A DNA stretch of 64,000 nucleotides from Cylindrotheca closterium (lineage: Eukaryota; Bacillariophyta; Bacillariophyceae; Bacillariales; Bacillariaceae), in the NCBI GenBank assembly GCA_933822405.4, contig CAKOGP040002313.1, positions 381,118 to 445,117 on the forward strand, in the 5' to 3' direction. This document shows, piece by piece, positions 1 to 10,079 of the stretch. The position numbers and the translations under genes were made by a program. Numbering within the stretch: position 1 is the stretch's first letter; every line of letters starts with the position of its first letter. The notes below the pieces were generated by a model that was given only the letters and a program-made list of their open reading frames with translations, was not told the origin of the DNA and made no database searches.

Positions 1-261
1 CGTGGTTTGAAGGAAGATGATTTTGATCAAGTTGCAGAATTTCTTCACCGTGCCTGCAACGTCGCTATCGAAGCGCAAAAGATTGCGCAGCTAGAAGTGC
101 AAGCAGAATTTGAAAGCGATCCAACCTCAAGGAAATCAAAGAAGGTTCTATTGAAGGATTTCAAATCAGTATTGGCAAACAATGAAGGCATAAGGCAAGC
201 CATCGAATCACTCGGGGACGAAGTTGAGACCTTTTCCACTCCATTCTACATGCCTGGATAA
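1..261 (+). CDS. SHMT: Serine hydroxymethyltransferase, C-terminal part (5' truncated by window)
   Basis: The reading frame is open from base 1 to a TAA and gives the last 86 residues. The end of the protein, with DQVAEFLHRACNVAIEAQK and a terminal EVETFSTPFYMPG, matches the C-terminal small domain of eukaryotic SHMT (EV..FA..F.MPG). SHMT is a PLP enzyme that interconverts serine and glycine with tetrahydrofolate; diatoms use it in one-carbon metabolism and mitochondrial photorespiration. The PLP lysine and any targeting sequence lie outside the window, so compartment cannot be judged. The assignment rests only on this tail. Confidence 0.8.
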   Translation, partial: RGLKEDDFDQVAEFLHRACNVAIEAQKIAQLEVQAEFESDPTSRKSKKVLLKDFKSVLANNEGIRQAIESLGDEVETFSTPFYMPG

Positions 262-487
262 AAATGCAGTAGTATCGATATCTTTCATTATTTGACGTAT
301 TCCTACCCCGCTACAACATAAAAGCTATAGTAGTACGCGGTTGAATTAACGGTGTTCGGAGTTTGAAGAATACTTGTAATGGCTTTCGTCACTCATCGCT
401 GATCGCACTTCGGATTTTTGATGACCGCAATAAAACGTTGAGACTTGCTCCACGAGTCAGTCCTCATCGGATGCTTTGTCAACCACC

Positions 488-1324
488 ATGACGGCAATGC
501 ACCAGCGGTATCAATTTGGAAACCTTGAGAAGGCGTTAGCAAGCAGGAAATCTCCTCCAATAAACACAACATGGGAAAGAGAAAAGGGTCGTGGCTTGAT
601 GTTCGATTTCGGCGAGTACCGTTTGAAAATTGCGACAGCTGAAGGATCACAAGATGAGGTCGTTATCTACGAAGACTGCTCAATGATTTCTACGAGAGTT
701 TGGGATTGTTCGGTCCTTACAGCAAAATGCTTGGAAAATATTGCAATGAAAGACCGGAAAATGCCAGATCTGAGATTTCCGCTGAATTTGCCATCAAATG
801 TGGACCGTCCTTTGCAAGTTCTGGAGCTGGGAGCTGGGACCGGACTTCTTAGTGTCTGTCTGGCCAAATTGGGAGCAGCCGTTCTTAGCACTGAGTATGG
901 AAGCTCTGTAAAGTTCTTGAAGAAGAACTGTGTTGACAACGAGGTTGAAGTACCAACTGGTGACGATGAGAAATGGACTCCAGCACCAGGTCGAGTCACG
1001 AGTTGCGAACTCGATTGGTTCAACTCTAATCAAACGTTGGAGTCAATGTTTGCTGAAGGTCAAGATACTATCTTTGATTTGATTGTGGTGACTGACTGCT
1101 CGCTGACCAATAAAGATTCTAACGGTGTTATGGAAATGATACACAAGTTTGGAACTACAGGTCATACGCGAGCTATTGTCGGTGTATGTAAAGAACGGGA
1201 AGGGACACCATACTGTGCAGAAAACATACCGAAACAGTTCAAGAATGTCAAAAGAGTTCCAGAGGAGGATTACCATCCCGAGTATTCTTCGTCTCGTTAC
1301 ATCATTTGGTCTTTCGAGATATAA
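488..1324 (+). CDS. METTL21-like protein-lysine methyltransferase
   Basis: Intronless, 278 residues, starting at the first ATG of the frame (upstream in-frame codons reach only a TTG). The order of motifs is that of the METTL21/FAM86 class I methyltransferases: a VWDCSVLTAKCLE segment, the SAM-binding motif LELGAGTGLLSVCLAKLGA followed by the acidic end of strand 2 (STEYG), and DLIVVTDCSL in the position of the family's D-x-x-Y/C catalytic loop. These enzymes methylate lysines of chaperones and elongation factors in the cytosol. The exact substrate cannot be read from sequence. The stop lies 155 bases before the chosen start of the next gene on the same strand. Confidence 0.7.
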   Translation: MTAMHQRYQFGNLEKALASRKSPPINTTWEREKGRGLMFDFGEYRLKIATAEGSQDEVVIYEDCSMISTRVWDCSVLTAKCLENIAMKDRKMPDLRFPLNLPSNVDRPLQVLELGAGTGLLSVCLAKLGAAVLSTEYGSSVKFLKKNCVDNEVEVPTGDDEKWTPAPGRVTSCELDWFNSNQTLESMFAEGQDTIFDLIVVTDCSLTNKDSNGVMEMIHKFGTTGHTRAIVGVCKEREGTPYCAENIPKQFKNVKRVPEEDYHPEYSSSRYIIWSFEI

Positions 1325-1479
1325 TAGGTCGAATGAGTCGAGCGAGTGATGTTGTTTTTCCGCATACGAACGTTCGTGAAGACAATTCGCTTCGTATTGA
1401 AGCTGATTCTCCAAAGACACGAGGATCCTTTCATTTTATAGAAACAGTAGCGCATTTAATGGTATCACAAAGTAGAGGT

Positions 1480-3597
1480 ATGCACGAGAGACTGCTCCTA
1501 GCGTACCTATTGATAGGCACATCCGTTGCATTTGTTGGAAATTTAATGCCACGACGACCAAGTATCTTGTCACCGCCGACTTCGCCCATGATGTCGTCGT
1601 ATGAAGTGGACAGCGATGAGGACGCTGAACAAAGAATGGGCGAAGGAAATCCAGCACGAACGATCCCTGAATCAGTCGTTGTGAGGAAACAAGCCAACGG
1701 CGGTGCTAGCAACCGATACGCAGACGTATTGGCATCTGTTGGATTGGATGGAAAGTTGAACCAGGCGGACAGCCTCCCAAAAGAAAGAATTGTTAGCAGC
1801 TACGACATCTTTTGCAACCGAGAACTGAAGCAAGAAGCCATCACTGCAATTGGTTTTGATATGGTGCGTGATGGATTTGTTTGGCCTGCAGTGTATTTTA
1901 TGCGTATTTTTCTCATGTTTGGTGAACTTTCAGGATTACACACTTGTGCAATACAAGCAACCTGCATTTGATGAACTGGCTTTCAATGGGGCCAAAGAGA
2001 AGCTGGTGAATAGTTTGGGTTATCCCAAAGAGGTGCTAGACTTTGAATATGACCATAAGGTGGGTCCTGAAAAGCTTTCTTTTCTTTGTATAGATTGAAT
2101 CTTCTGACCATTATGTGTCTTTCAATGTCCCGTCGTCTTTATGATAGAGCTGGCAAAGAGGCTTAATCATCGATACGGAAAGAGGAAATGTGTTGAAGAT
2201 TGATAGGCATAAATATGTTCGGGTTGCATACCATGGTTTCGAAGAGATTTCATCCAGTACAAGAAAGATTCTCTACGCAAGGAATTTCAACAAGGTCGAA
2301 AGTTTTTCAGAAAAGTCATATGTGAACATGGATACGCTTTTTCAGTTTGTTGATGTCCACCTCTTTGCTTTGCTCGTGGAAATGAAAGACGGGGGGGAAC
2401 ACGAGATGTTGGACTTTAAGACCTACGGGGAAATCTACAAGCAGATTCGGCAAAGTGTTGACTTGTGTCACAGAGATGGCGTTATCAAGGATGAAGTTGC
2501 AAGGTATCCAGACAAATACATTGTGGACGACAAAGGAATGATCCCCATGCTAAAGAGATACAAGGAGCAAGGTGTTAAACTTTTTCTTCTCACAAACTCT
2601 TTCTGGGAATACACATCAACCGCCATGAACTATTTGTACCACGGAAAGCGAATAAACGATGAGGAGCAGAAGAAGAATGAATGGATCGAGCTCTTTGATT
2701 TGGTGTACGTATCAGTGATGTACCCCGTCAATGTTTGTTTATTTGAAGTATCTCACCTTCATGTTGTTGTGCTGATAGTATCGCTGGATCATGCAAACCT
2801 GCATTCATGTTGGACCCATATCTTCAACTTTTCCGGGTAAACATGCAAGATGGATCGCTGAAGAATACGGATGGCGTCTTTGAGATTGATGCTTTGGGTC
2901 CTGATGGTGCAACAAAGTTCTTAGAGCAGGGCAAAATATTCCAAGGTGGTGAGTATACATGTCTTGGATCGGATAATTTGCGATGAGTGTCGAGACCTCA
3001 TGCTTTCCAATTGTGATCTTAGGTAACTGGCAACATCTCCATAAGATGCTGGGTGTAAAATCTGGAGATGAGATCCTATATGTCGGAGATCACTTGTATT
3101 CGGATGTTTTGAGATCTAAACGAACACTGGGCTGGCGATCGCTGTTCATCATGCCGGAACTCGACGATGAATTGCGAGTTTTCGCAGCTGAACTCCCGTT
3201 GAGGAACAAAATTTCGAAGTTGAGAGAGCTCCGAGAAGAGCTTGAGTTAAAGGCCGAATTCATCCGCCGAACAGAAGATATGAACGACGCATCGGTCAAA
3301 GCAAAGCTGGCAGAGTTTGAGGCCGACGATGACGCAATCAAGGAGGTGCTCACTACTCTTGCAGAAAAATGGCATTCCGCCTTCCATCCTGTATGGGGCG
3401 CAATGTTCAATGCAGGATACCAAGAATCTCGCTTCGCCTTTTACGTGGAGAACTATGCATGTCTATATACTTCAAAAGCCTCAAACATGGGACTGTCATC
3501 TCCGACGAGATCATTTAGAACAACGATGGATATTGTCCCCCACGATCAACTCCTTGAAGCCGCAAATACAAAGTTTGACGACACCAATCCATGGTAA
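1480..3597 (+). CDS. HAD-family 5'-nucleotidase (cN-II type), probably plastid-targeted
   Basis: Five exons (1480-1863, 1934-2059, 2148-2704, 2779-2948, 3023-3597) join in frame to 603 residues. The first intron splits the nucleophile motif GFDMDYTLVQYK, with Asp127 and Asp129 in the spliced protein. Further family motifs are WQRGLIIDTERGNVLKIDRH, KLFLLTNS, CKPAFMLDPYLQLF and the metal-binding YVGDHLYSDVLRSK, as in cytosolic purine 5'-nucleotidase/NT5DC proteins that dephosphorylate nucleoside monophosphates. The start at 1480 gives a hydrophobic signal peptide ending SVA-FVGN, an ASAFAP-like site followed by a basic, Ser/Pro-rich stretch, which is the diatom plastid pattern. Upstream in-frame ATGs (1333, 1459) would bury this signal. 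Coiled-coil-like charged sequence follows the last HAD motif. Confidence 0.8.
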
Positions 3598-3669
3598 AAG
3601 TCATGGCTCAATTAGGTCATCAAGTTGCGAAAGTGTCTATAGGAATTAGATCAAAGCTACTGTAGGGCT

Positions 3670-4701
3670 CTAGATTCTATCACTCTTTCGCCTTTGTAGT
3701 ATGTACACTTTCTCATACCCTTTGTTTCCTGGTGGTGATTTCACGTTGAGGACTTTTGATAGTACCCATGCTCCAGATTCGAGGTAATCAAAGAAGACTT
3801 CACTTCCGTTGGCTCCACCACGACCTTCCCCTATGTATATGATTGTATCATTCTCTGGACCAACGTTGACGTATTCCTGGACAATAGACAGGGCCATGTC
3901 ACCGGGTGAGGGGTACACGAGTAGCAAGGCGCGCCCACGACATGCCCATGACCTAAGAACCTTAGTCGTATCTGTTCTGCTTTCAAGTTTCTTGACATCC
4001 CCGAAATGATCATGATGTGGTTGAGTGTACTGGTTGTAGATGTGAGTATTGAGAGGCAAGCTGGACATATCATCGTATGCAAGGACAAAATCAATTCGTT
4101 TCGTTTCTTTTCCTGTAGTTTGAATTCGTTCAGCATATGCTTCCGTTAATGCTCTAGCCCATTGTCCGTGCCCAGCTCCTAGCTCGACAATTCCGCGCGT
4201 TTGACATTTATCGATAATTGTCGAGAGCACCTCGTCCGTCCATCCAGTACATCCATATTTGATGAGGAAATCTTCTCTTATTTGCGGAGTGACGCCTTTT
4301 CCGTAGGTTACCTCAAAGATCTGTTCTCCCAGCTTCTGTATCTTCTCTGGGTCTCCTTTCAGTGTAGGGGCTGTATTCAATAATGCAATCACTTTTTCTT
4401 CGTCCTTGTTTCGTCTGGCAATGCACCACTTTGGCAACTTCAACGCCGAGTCGGCTGGCGTCAAAACTCGAGGTATAGGAAGAGGCACTCCAATGCGAGC
4501 CAACACTTCTTTGCGGATCCACGATGGCGGCTTTGTTGGTGCCTTCCATTGCTCTGATGGATCAGCTGAAGCTCCAGGGGCCTCGCACAAAACTCGCTTT
4601 TCAGCCGGATTTGTAGTTTGTCTTTGTAGATACACTGCTGTTGCAAGACCTGCAACAAGTACATCCGGTCTTCTGCTAACAGAAGAAGCAATCGAGTTCA
4701 T
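3670..4701 (-). CDS. Methyltransferase-like protein of unknown family
   Basis: Intronless, 343 residues, clear ATG. The N-terminus is basic with a short hydrophobic run (DVLVAGLATAVYL), compatible with an organelle presequence or an anchor, then a Pro-rich linker. A nucleotide-binding-like motif GIVELGAGHGQWARALTEAY sits near residue 170 and is followed by DFVLAYDDMSSLP, where strand 2 of a SAM methyltransferase would end. Later strands read RALLLVYPSPGDMAL and DTIIYIGEGRGG. I recognise the fold pattern but not a named family; catalytic residues are not evident. It converges on the 5'-nucleotidase gene and diverges from the kinase gene. Confidence 0.6.
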   Translation of the reverse strand: MNSIASSVSRRPDVLVAGLATAVYLQRQTTNPAEKRVLCEAPGASADPSEQWKAPTKPPSWIRKEVLARIGVPLPIPRVLTPADSALKLPKWCIARRNKDEEKVIALLNTAPTLKGDPEKIQKLGEQIFEVTYGKGVTPQIREDFLIKYGCTGWTDEVLSTIIDKCQTRGIVELGAGHGQWARALTEAYAERIQTTGKETKRIDFVLAYDDMSSLPLNTHIYNQYTQPHHDHFGDVKKLESRTDTTKVLRSWACRGRALLLVYPSPGDMALSIVQEYVNVGPENDTIIYIGEGRGGANGSEVFFDYLESGAWVLSKVLNVKSPPGNKGYEKVYILQRRKSDRI

Positions 4702-5080
4702 CGTGGTAGATTCGCCCCACCATCAACTTCGGTTCAGAAGCGAAATTTTATCAAAGCCTGAGAAGAAGGGATTTGATGCATGTTGTGATGGTTGAAGTTG
4801 GCGGGAGAGTGGTGGAAAAGCTGAGTCAGATGAATCGTGTTGTTGATGACATCACTCATCGACGTTTTTATGAACTATCTGCGCGTCACGAAATAAACAC
4901 GAAGCCGAAAAATGCATCAGTACGATTGACGATGAAAACCCCCGCGGGAATACAACAAATCCCACCGTCGACCACATCAGCACATACTGTAGAACGACTG
5001 AATTTACCATTTTACAACCTCATAAGTTGACGCCACAGCTTATTAATCTCACTTCCATCATATATTCGTCAGCAAATTCA
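4702..5080. other. Divergent intergenic region (379 bp)
   Basis: Lies between the starts of the methyltransferase-like gene and the kinase gene and must hold both promoters. An open frame starting at 4773 shows no family features. No TATA element or repeat stands out. Confidence 0.5.
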
Positions 5081-7118
5081 ATGAGATCAAGTCAATCGAA
5101 AGCAACACTAAGGCCGACGGTTCTCGTACTTCTAACACTTCTTACAGCTGCTCTGGCAACAGCACCTGGAGGTTTTGAATCCTCATCAAGAGAACTAGTC
5201 ACGGCCGCATCTGCCAATGACCGAAGAGCTAGAATTGGATACGTACGAAGCTCCCTGTGCGATCGGTTTCACTATGTTACGAAAGGGAAGCGAGCAAAGG
5301 ACTTTGGGAGATGGGTCAAAACCCAAGGCGGAGAGCCAAGAATATTCTCGATGCATGGTGGCGACGTGAACTTTGACGCGGGTGATCTCGAAAAACTGGA
5401 GCTGGAGAACGATTTAGTCTTCGTCAAGAGGAGGAAAGACGATCCATTCCTATCAGATCGTATGAATCTGAACTTCCACCATGATTCAGGTCGATCCTTG
5501 TCGTTTTATGATGGCGATACTCGACCGTTGATAGAAAAGCCTGCTACTCCATTTGAACTGTATCTTCGAGCAGTGAAACTTTCGCTGGTCTTTGGACCAT
5601 TGATGTCGACTGCTTTCATTGCGACTATTTCGAAGAAGTTCCGAAACGACATTTGGTACAAGTGGCTCGCAAGGTGCCTCGCTTCAAGCGGGGCTGCTTT
5701 CATCAAATGGGGCCAATGGGCTGCAACGCGCTCCGACATGTTTTCACAAGAACTTTGCGACGCACTAAGCTCATTACACAGCTCAGCGCCATCTCATTCG
5801 TGGAATTTTACGCAAACTCAAGTTGAATCTAGTTTGGATATTCCAGAGGGAGGCCTCCTCGAAGTGTTTGATACATTTGATCCCGAGCCAATTGCATCTG
5901 GTTCCATCGCTCAAGTTCACAAGGCGCGTCTTCATAATGGAGGATTGGTTGCAGTGAAAGTCAGACATCCAAGTGTCGCCAGATTAATCGACATGGACTT
6001 TCGTCTGATGGAGATGCTTGGCTCGGTGGTGGAGAGTATCCCTGGACTGAAATGGTTAAATGTTAAGGATTCAGTATCGCAGTTCAGTCACACTATGGCA
6101 GCACAAGCGCACTTGAATGTCGAAGCACACCATTTGGAAGTATTGAATCATAACTTTGGGTCATGGAAGAACGTTCAGTTCCCGAAGCCTTTCTTTGCGT
6201 CTTCGGCAATGATCATGGAGACATTCGAAACTGGACGAGTCTGTACTGATGTCTTGGACGAGTTTGACGAAGAGGCTTCAAGTCGTGGTATGCCTGGTAA
6301 AGGTCATGACCTGATCCCATTGAACATGGCCGAGTCTCTTGTAACAAATGGTGTGTCGATGTATTTGAAGATGTTGCTTGTCGACAATGTTATGCATGCC
6401 GACTTGCATCCAGGCAATATTATGATTGATGTCATGCAATCGAAGAACCAAGACATAGAGGATGCAAAGATCCGGATTACACTTGTAGATGCTGGCATGG
6501 TCGCACAACTGACAGAAGAAGAAAGTTCTACCTTCATTGGTTTGCTGACAACCATTGGTGAGGGTAACGGAGAAGCTGCGGCGGAATTCGCTTTGCAGTT
6601 TTCTATTGACAACGACTTAAGCGAAGAGGAGAAGAAACTTTTCAAAGAAGACATGCGTGTTTTGTTTGATAAGTGTTGCAAAGGCTACGGAACGGGCGTA
6701 GATGTCGGTGAAGTATTACGAGGAGTTCTGGGATTGATTCGGGACCACCATGTCCGGATAGACTCCAACTATGCAACTTTGGTCGTCAACGTTTTGTGCG
6801 TTGAATCCTTGGCAAAACGGGTTTGTCCAACATACAACGCTTTGGACGCCTCCAAGCCGCTGCTCCAACAATACCGAAAGCTTTGCTTTGACGATGATGG
6901 ATACACACCGCGAAAGAACGGATCATACCACAAGGTGAGTGTAGTTGTGCAATATTCTCTTTTGTAATCAAATCATTCTAACTGAGGCGCTTGTCCTGTT
7001 TCAGAAAATAAAAAAGATGATGGCTTTTGTTCTCAACCGAGATAAGAAAAGTCAAGATGCTGCCTTCTTCAAGAATATTGCGAAGCAACGTCGCCGTGAT
7101 CAATTGCTGGGCGCTTAG
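5081..7118 (+). CDS. ABC1/ADCK (UbiB) atypical kinase, ADCK2-like
   Basis: Two exons (5081-6934, 7005-7118), 655 residues. The start is the first ATG and gives a hydrophobic leader (VLVLLTLLTAALA), so the protein enters the secretory or organelle route. Family features in order: KWGQWAATRSDMFS (the KxGQ motif), the modified Ala-rich loop IASGSIAQVHKA, the lysine in LVAVKVRHP, catalytic VMHADLHPGNIMI, and LVDAGMVAQL, where the metal-binding triad is DAG rather than DFG, as in ADCK2-type members. These kinases support ubiquinone/plastoquinone or lipid metabolism in mitochondria and plastids. The 70-bp intron removes an in-frame stop and adds a basic 38-residue tail. Organelle assignment is uncertain. 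Confidence 0.85.
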
Positions 7119-7354
7119 TGAAGCATCAAAACACAAACACTGTAAATTAGTTGTTGCCATCAAGTTTGACTTGTTGGTCTAGAAGTTAAAAATAGAGCAA
7201 TTCAAAGTTAGTCGTTGTTACCATCCGTGTCGCAAGTAACCCGTTTGGCGGGATACCTGTGTCTTTTCGGGCAGATCCCGCTTACTTGTGAGAGGTCCCG
7301 CGTCCCACTCCACTACCAACAAACACATATCGCCAATCCTCAACACAAATAACA

Positions 7355-8711
7355 ATGAGGAAGATAATACCAGTACTCCAACGAGCGACTGTCTTTAGTC
7401 AAAAGAGATCACCGCTTGTGTTGGAATCATTTCAACAGTTATGGGCTTCGAAATCACGTGTACGGCGGCTGCACCAACGACGATGTTTCTCAGAGGAAGG
7501 AGTGCCTGTGTAAGCTATTGTCAATCTGAAATGGTATGATGCCGTTCGCTTGACTTATGATTCCATTCCCAAAGAAATAAAATTCAGGATATGTCGAAAG
7601 TTCTGATAAAGGTTCCTAAACTGAAGCAAGCGGCGCGAGCTGCCAATGTTACACCCAAGCCTTTGCCACCTCCTCCTACACCAGGTCCACTGTCGGGCTC
7701 ATCCTCCAACTCAGCTGGATACGGAAAACGATTGTACACATGGTTCAGGAGAAACTTGCCCGTGATTGGCCTGAATGTTGGCTCCGCTTGTATTTTGGTC
7801 GGTTTCTCAAGATCGGGTACGAAGGTTAGATTGCTATCGTGCAAACACAAAATTCGTCCTCTCACTTTTTGACAGATGTGGTTGAGCTTAGGGGTCTCGC
7901 CATGACGGGGCAATTTATGTTTGCAGGTTATAACCTTGCTCAAAAGACGATACTTTGGCCTGCTGTGGCTTGGTCGTGTTTATTCGCAAGTGTCAATGCA
8001 GTAAAAATTTTCGAAATTCTTCATGAAAGGCATGTGGACGTTCATATGAGTGAGGAGCAAGAAGAACTGTTTGTAGAACACTTTATGCCCCATGGTGTCA
8101 CTCCGAAACAATTTGAGAAGATCGAAGAAAAGGCGGCAAAGTTTAATTTGAAATCTGGGGATTCCGTGATCCGCAAGGGAGAAAAGCTGGATCATGTCTA
8201 TCTCGTGGTAGAAGGATCGACAAAAGCGCACATTCTCGGAAGGAAACTTTCTGCAGCCTCGACGAATAAAGGTACAAAAGGAGATAACAAAATTGGAGGT
8301 GATAGTGGCGCATGGGTCGGTGAAATGACATTCCTGGAGGTGTTTGGGAGAAAAGTTCAACGAGGCGAAGGTTTAGATGACTCGTCTAGAAAGCAGGGCG
8401 TGGGGATCTCACTGTACTCTATTGTAGCAGACGGAGATTGCAAGGTCATGTCTTGGTCGCATGACGACTTGGAAGAGTTGATGGAGAGTTCCACCGATCT
8501 AAGAGCCTCGCTAACCAGAGCGATGACCAGTGCTCTAGTGGGCAAAGTTGTGAACCTAACTATCAGTCGGGCGGATGGTATCCCAAACAGCTGGTCTGGA
8601 TGGTTGGCCGACTGGAAACACAACGATGGAGCTAGAGTGCAGGTACAAAATGTTCAAAGAACTAGATTTGAGGAAGAAGGAGGCATTGGAGCCATTGCTA
8701 GTGAAAAATAG
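7355..8711 (+). CDS. Popeye/cyclic-nucleotide-binding-like membrane protein
   Basis: Three exons (7355-7507, 7588-7816, 7876-8711), 405 residues; all junctions are GT-AG and the total closes in frame. The N-terminus is rich in Arg, Ser and Gln and could be a mitochondrial transit peptide. Hydrophobic segments follow (LPVIGLNVGSACILVGF; LAMTGQFMFAGY; TILWPAVAWSCLFASVNAVKIF). The rest resembles a cNMP-binding beta-barrel: GDSVIRKGEKLDHVYLVVEGS, then GAWVGEMTFLEV. Membrane helices followed by a divergent cNMP domain is the Popeye-domain (POPDC) layout, and the LWP-LF-VN spacing supports that. Ligand-binding residues of classical cAMP pockets are not obvious. The role in algae is unknown. Confidence 0.6.
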
Positions 8712-8909
8712 TACATTTGAGGTTTTTAAAATCTTCACACTCCGGGTTCCTTTGAAATCCAATTAGTCATTCGAGTGTCGTCATCAACATCACCTCCCGA
8801 TCTTATCGGAAGCGTCAAAGGCCATCGGCAAAGCGTGAAAAGCCATCGTCAAGATCATAGATAAGACTCCCGTCAAGGTCACAAATAAGAATCTTGCAAC
8901 ATTTCAAGC

Positions 8910-9464
8910 ATGAAATTTACCGTCTTCACCGTTTTCGTGGCATCTGCCGCAGCACTCACACAGCAATCTCCGCTTAACCGCCGTGAGATGCTCGGCTCCA
9001 TTGTTGCCACTGGAATTGCCTCTGCTATTGTTGCTGAACCAGCCAATGCCCTCGAAGCTTGCAAAAAGGGCTCCAAGAACTGTATTCGAACCACCTGGAC
9101 TCCTCCTGCTTCGAGTAGCAAGGCCGGTACTATCGCCAGCTTGAAGAAGGCCCTCGAATCATACCCCAAAGGAGGCCAGGATAAGGTTGATCTTGGTGGA
9201 TGGGAATTGGTTGAGGACAATTTCAGCAGCGGAAAAGCCCGTCTGGAATACAAATCTGGAGTTGGAAACTTTGCCAATTTCTTCAACGGAGGCAAGCCTT
9301 TTGTTGATGACTTGAAATTGGAGATTGAAGACACAGGTCTTGTCCAAGTCCGATCGTCTAGCCGTGTTGGTGATTCCGACTTGGGTGTCAACCAAAAGCG
9401 TTTGAAGTATCTTGGCAAAACATTGCAGGCTGCTGGCTGGACTATCCCCGAAGCAAATTACTAG
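8910..9464 (+). CDS. DUF1499-type thylakoid lumen protein precursor
   Basis: Intronless, 184 residues. The N-terminus has two targeting parts: a signal peptide (FTVFTVFVASAAAL) and a second domain with twin arginines (NRREMLGSIVATGIASAIV) ending in an A-x-A-like site (AEPANALEA). That is the pattern of a Tat-dependent thylakoid lumen protein in a complex plastid. The mature part (CKKGSKNCIRTTWTPP, later LEIEDTGLVQVRSSSRVGDSDLGVNQKRLKYL) resembles DUF1499 proteins, including the typical closing R-VG-SD-G-N-KR segment. Molecular function of DUF1499 is not established. Confidence 0.75.
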   Translation: MKFTVFTVFVASAAALTQQSPLNRREMLGSIVATGIASAIVAEPANALEACKKGSKNCIRTTWTPPASSSKAGTIASLKKALESYPKGGQDKVDLGGWELVEDNFSSGKARLEYKSGVGNFANFFNGGKPFVDDLKLEIEDTGLVQVRSSSRVGDSDLGVNQKRLKYLGKTLQAAGWTIPEANY

Positions 9465-10079
9465 ATATTCTAGGGTTATGCTGAAGCCTTTGATATGATG
9501 CTTGTACTTACAAGTTTGATACACTAAGTCTTTCATAGTTACTTTAAAAAACCAGTGTTGCTAGTTTCATAGCGCTTTCATATGTTGTTGACTCGTGATC
9601 GATATTTTCCAAACGCAGCCGAAATCTTGAACCAAGTATGTTAAACCATACTCAACGTTAGCGGTAGGCAGTCAAGACGTGGGATGAGGAAGAGGACTGC
9701 TTGCTACACAGAAAGCGGAACTCAGCGATCCGGAATATATATGTTGTGGACGATTACGTTGAAAGAACTCCGACATGCATTATTTTGGACCGTTGACACA
9801 TCATTTCATATGTACGTTGAACAATTCATTCCCTTTTGTCCTGCTATACCCGGTAGGAGTTGTTATTGTTTCTCTAAATCGTGGAGAGGTTTCTTTGACA
9901 ATCATTTCGACTCCATCGAGTCAAAATGGTGACTCGTGCTTTTATCCTATCCGATCCTCTCATACACTACTGTACAGTACAGAGTTCTGCGTAGATCCTC
10001 GTACGATGGTCACGTACTACCCGATTTGACACTCATGAAAGAAGAATATCATCATGCTCACAACAGAACAAATTGAACC
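9465..10079. other. Intergenic region with a 12-bp palindrome
   Basis: No convincing gene. Short open frames (9684-9932, 9775-10029) lack any recognisable motif. A perfect palindrome TACTGTACAGTA lies at 9968-9979, about 100 bases before the next start codon; related motifs recur elsewhere in the window. Confidence 0.5.

Noticed and set aside
4773..5030. 85-residue frame between two divergent genes
   Set aside because: No recognisable feature and ends just before the start of the kinase gene.
9684..10029. Two overlapping open frames in the intergenic region
   Set aside because: No motif, no signal peptide and a composition like the surrounding DNA; treated as chance frames.
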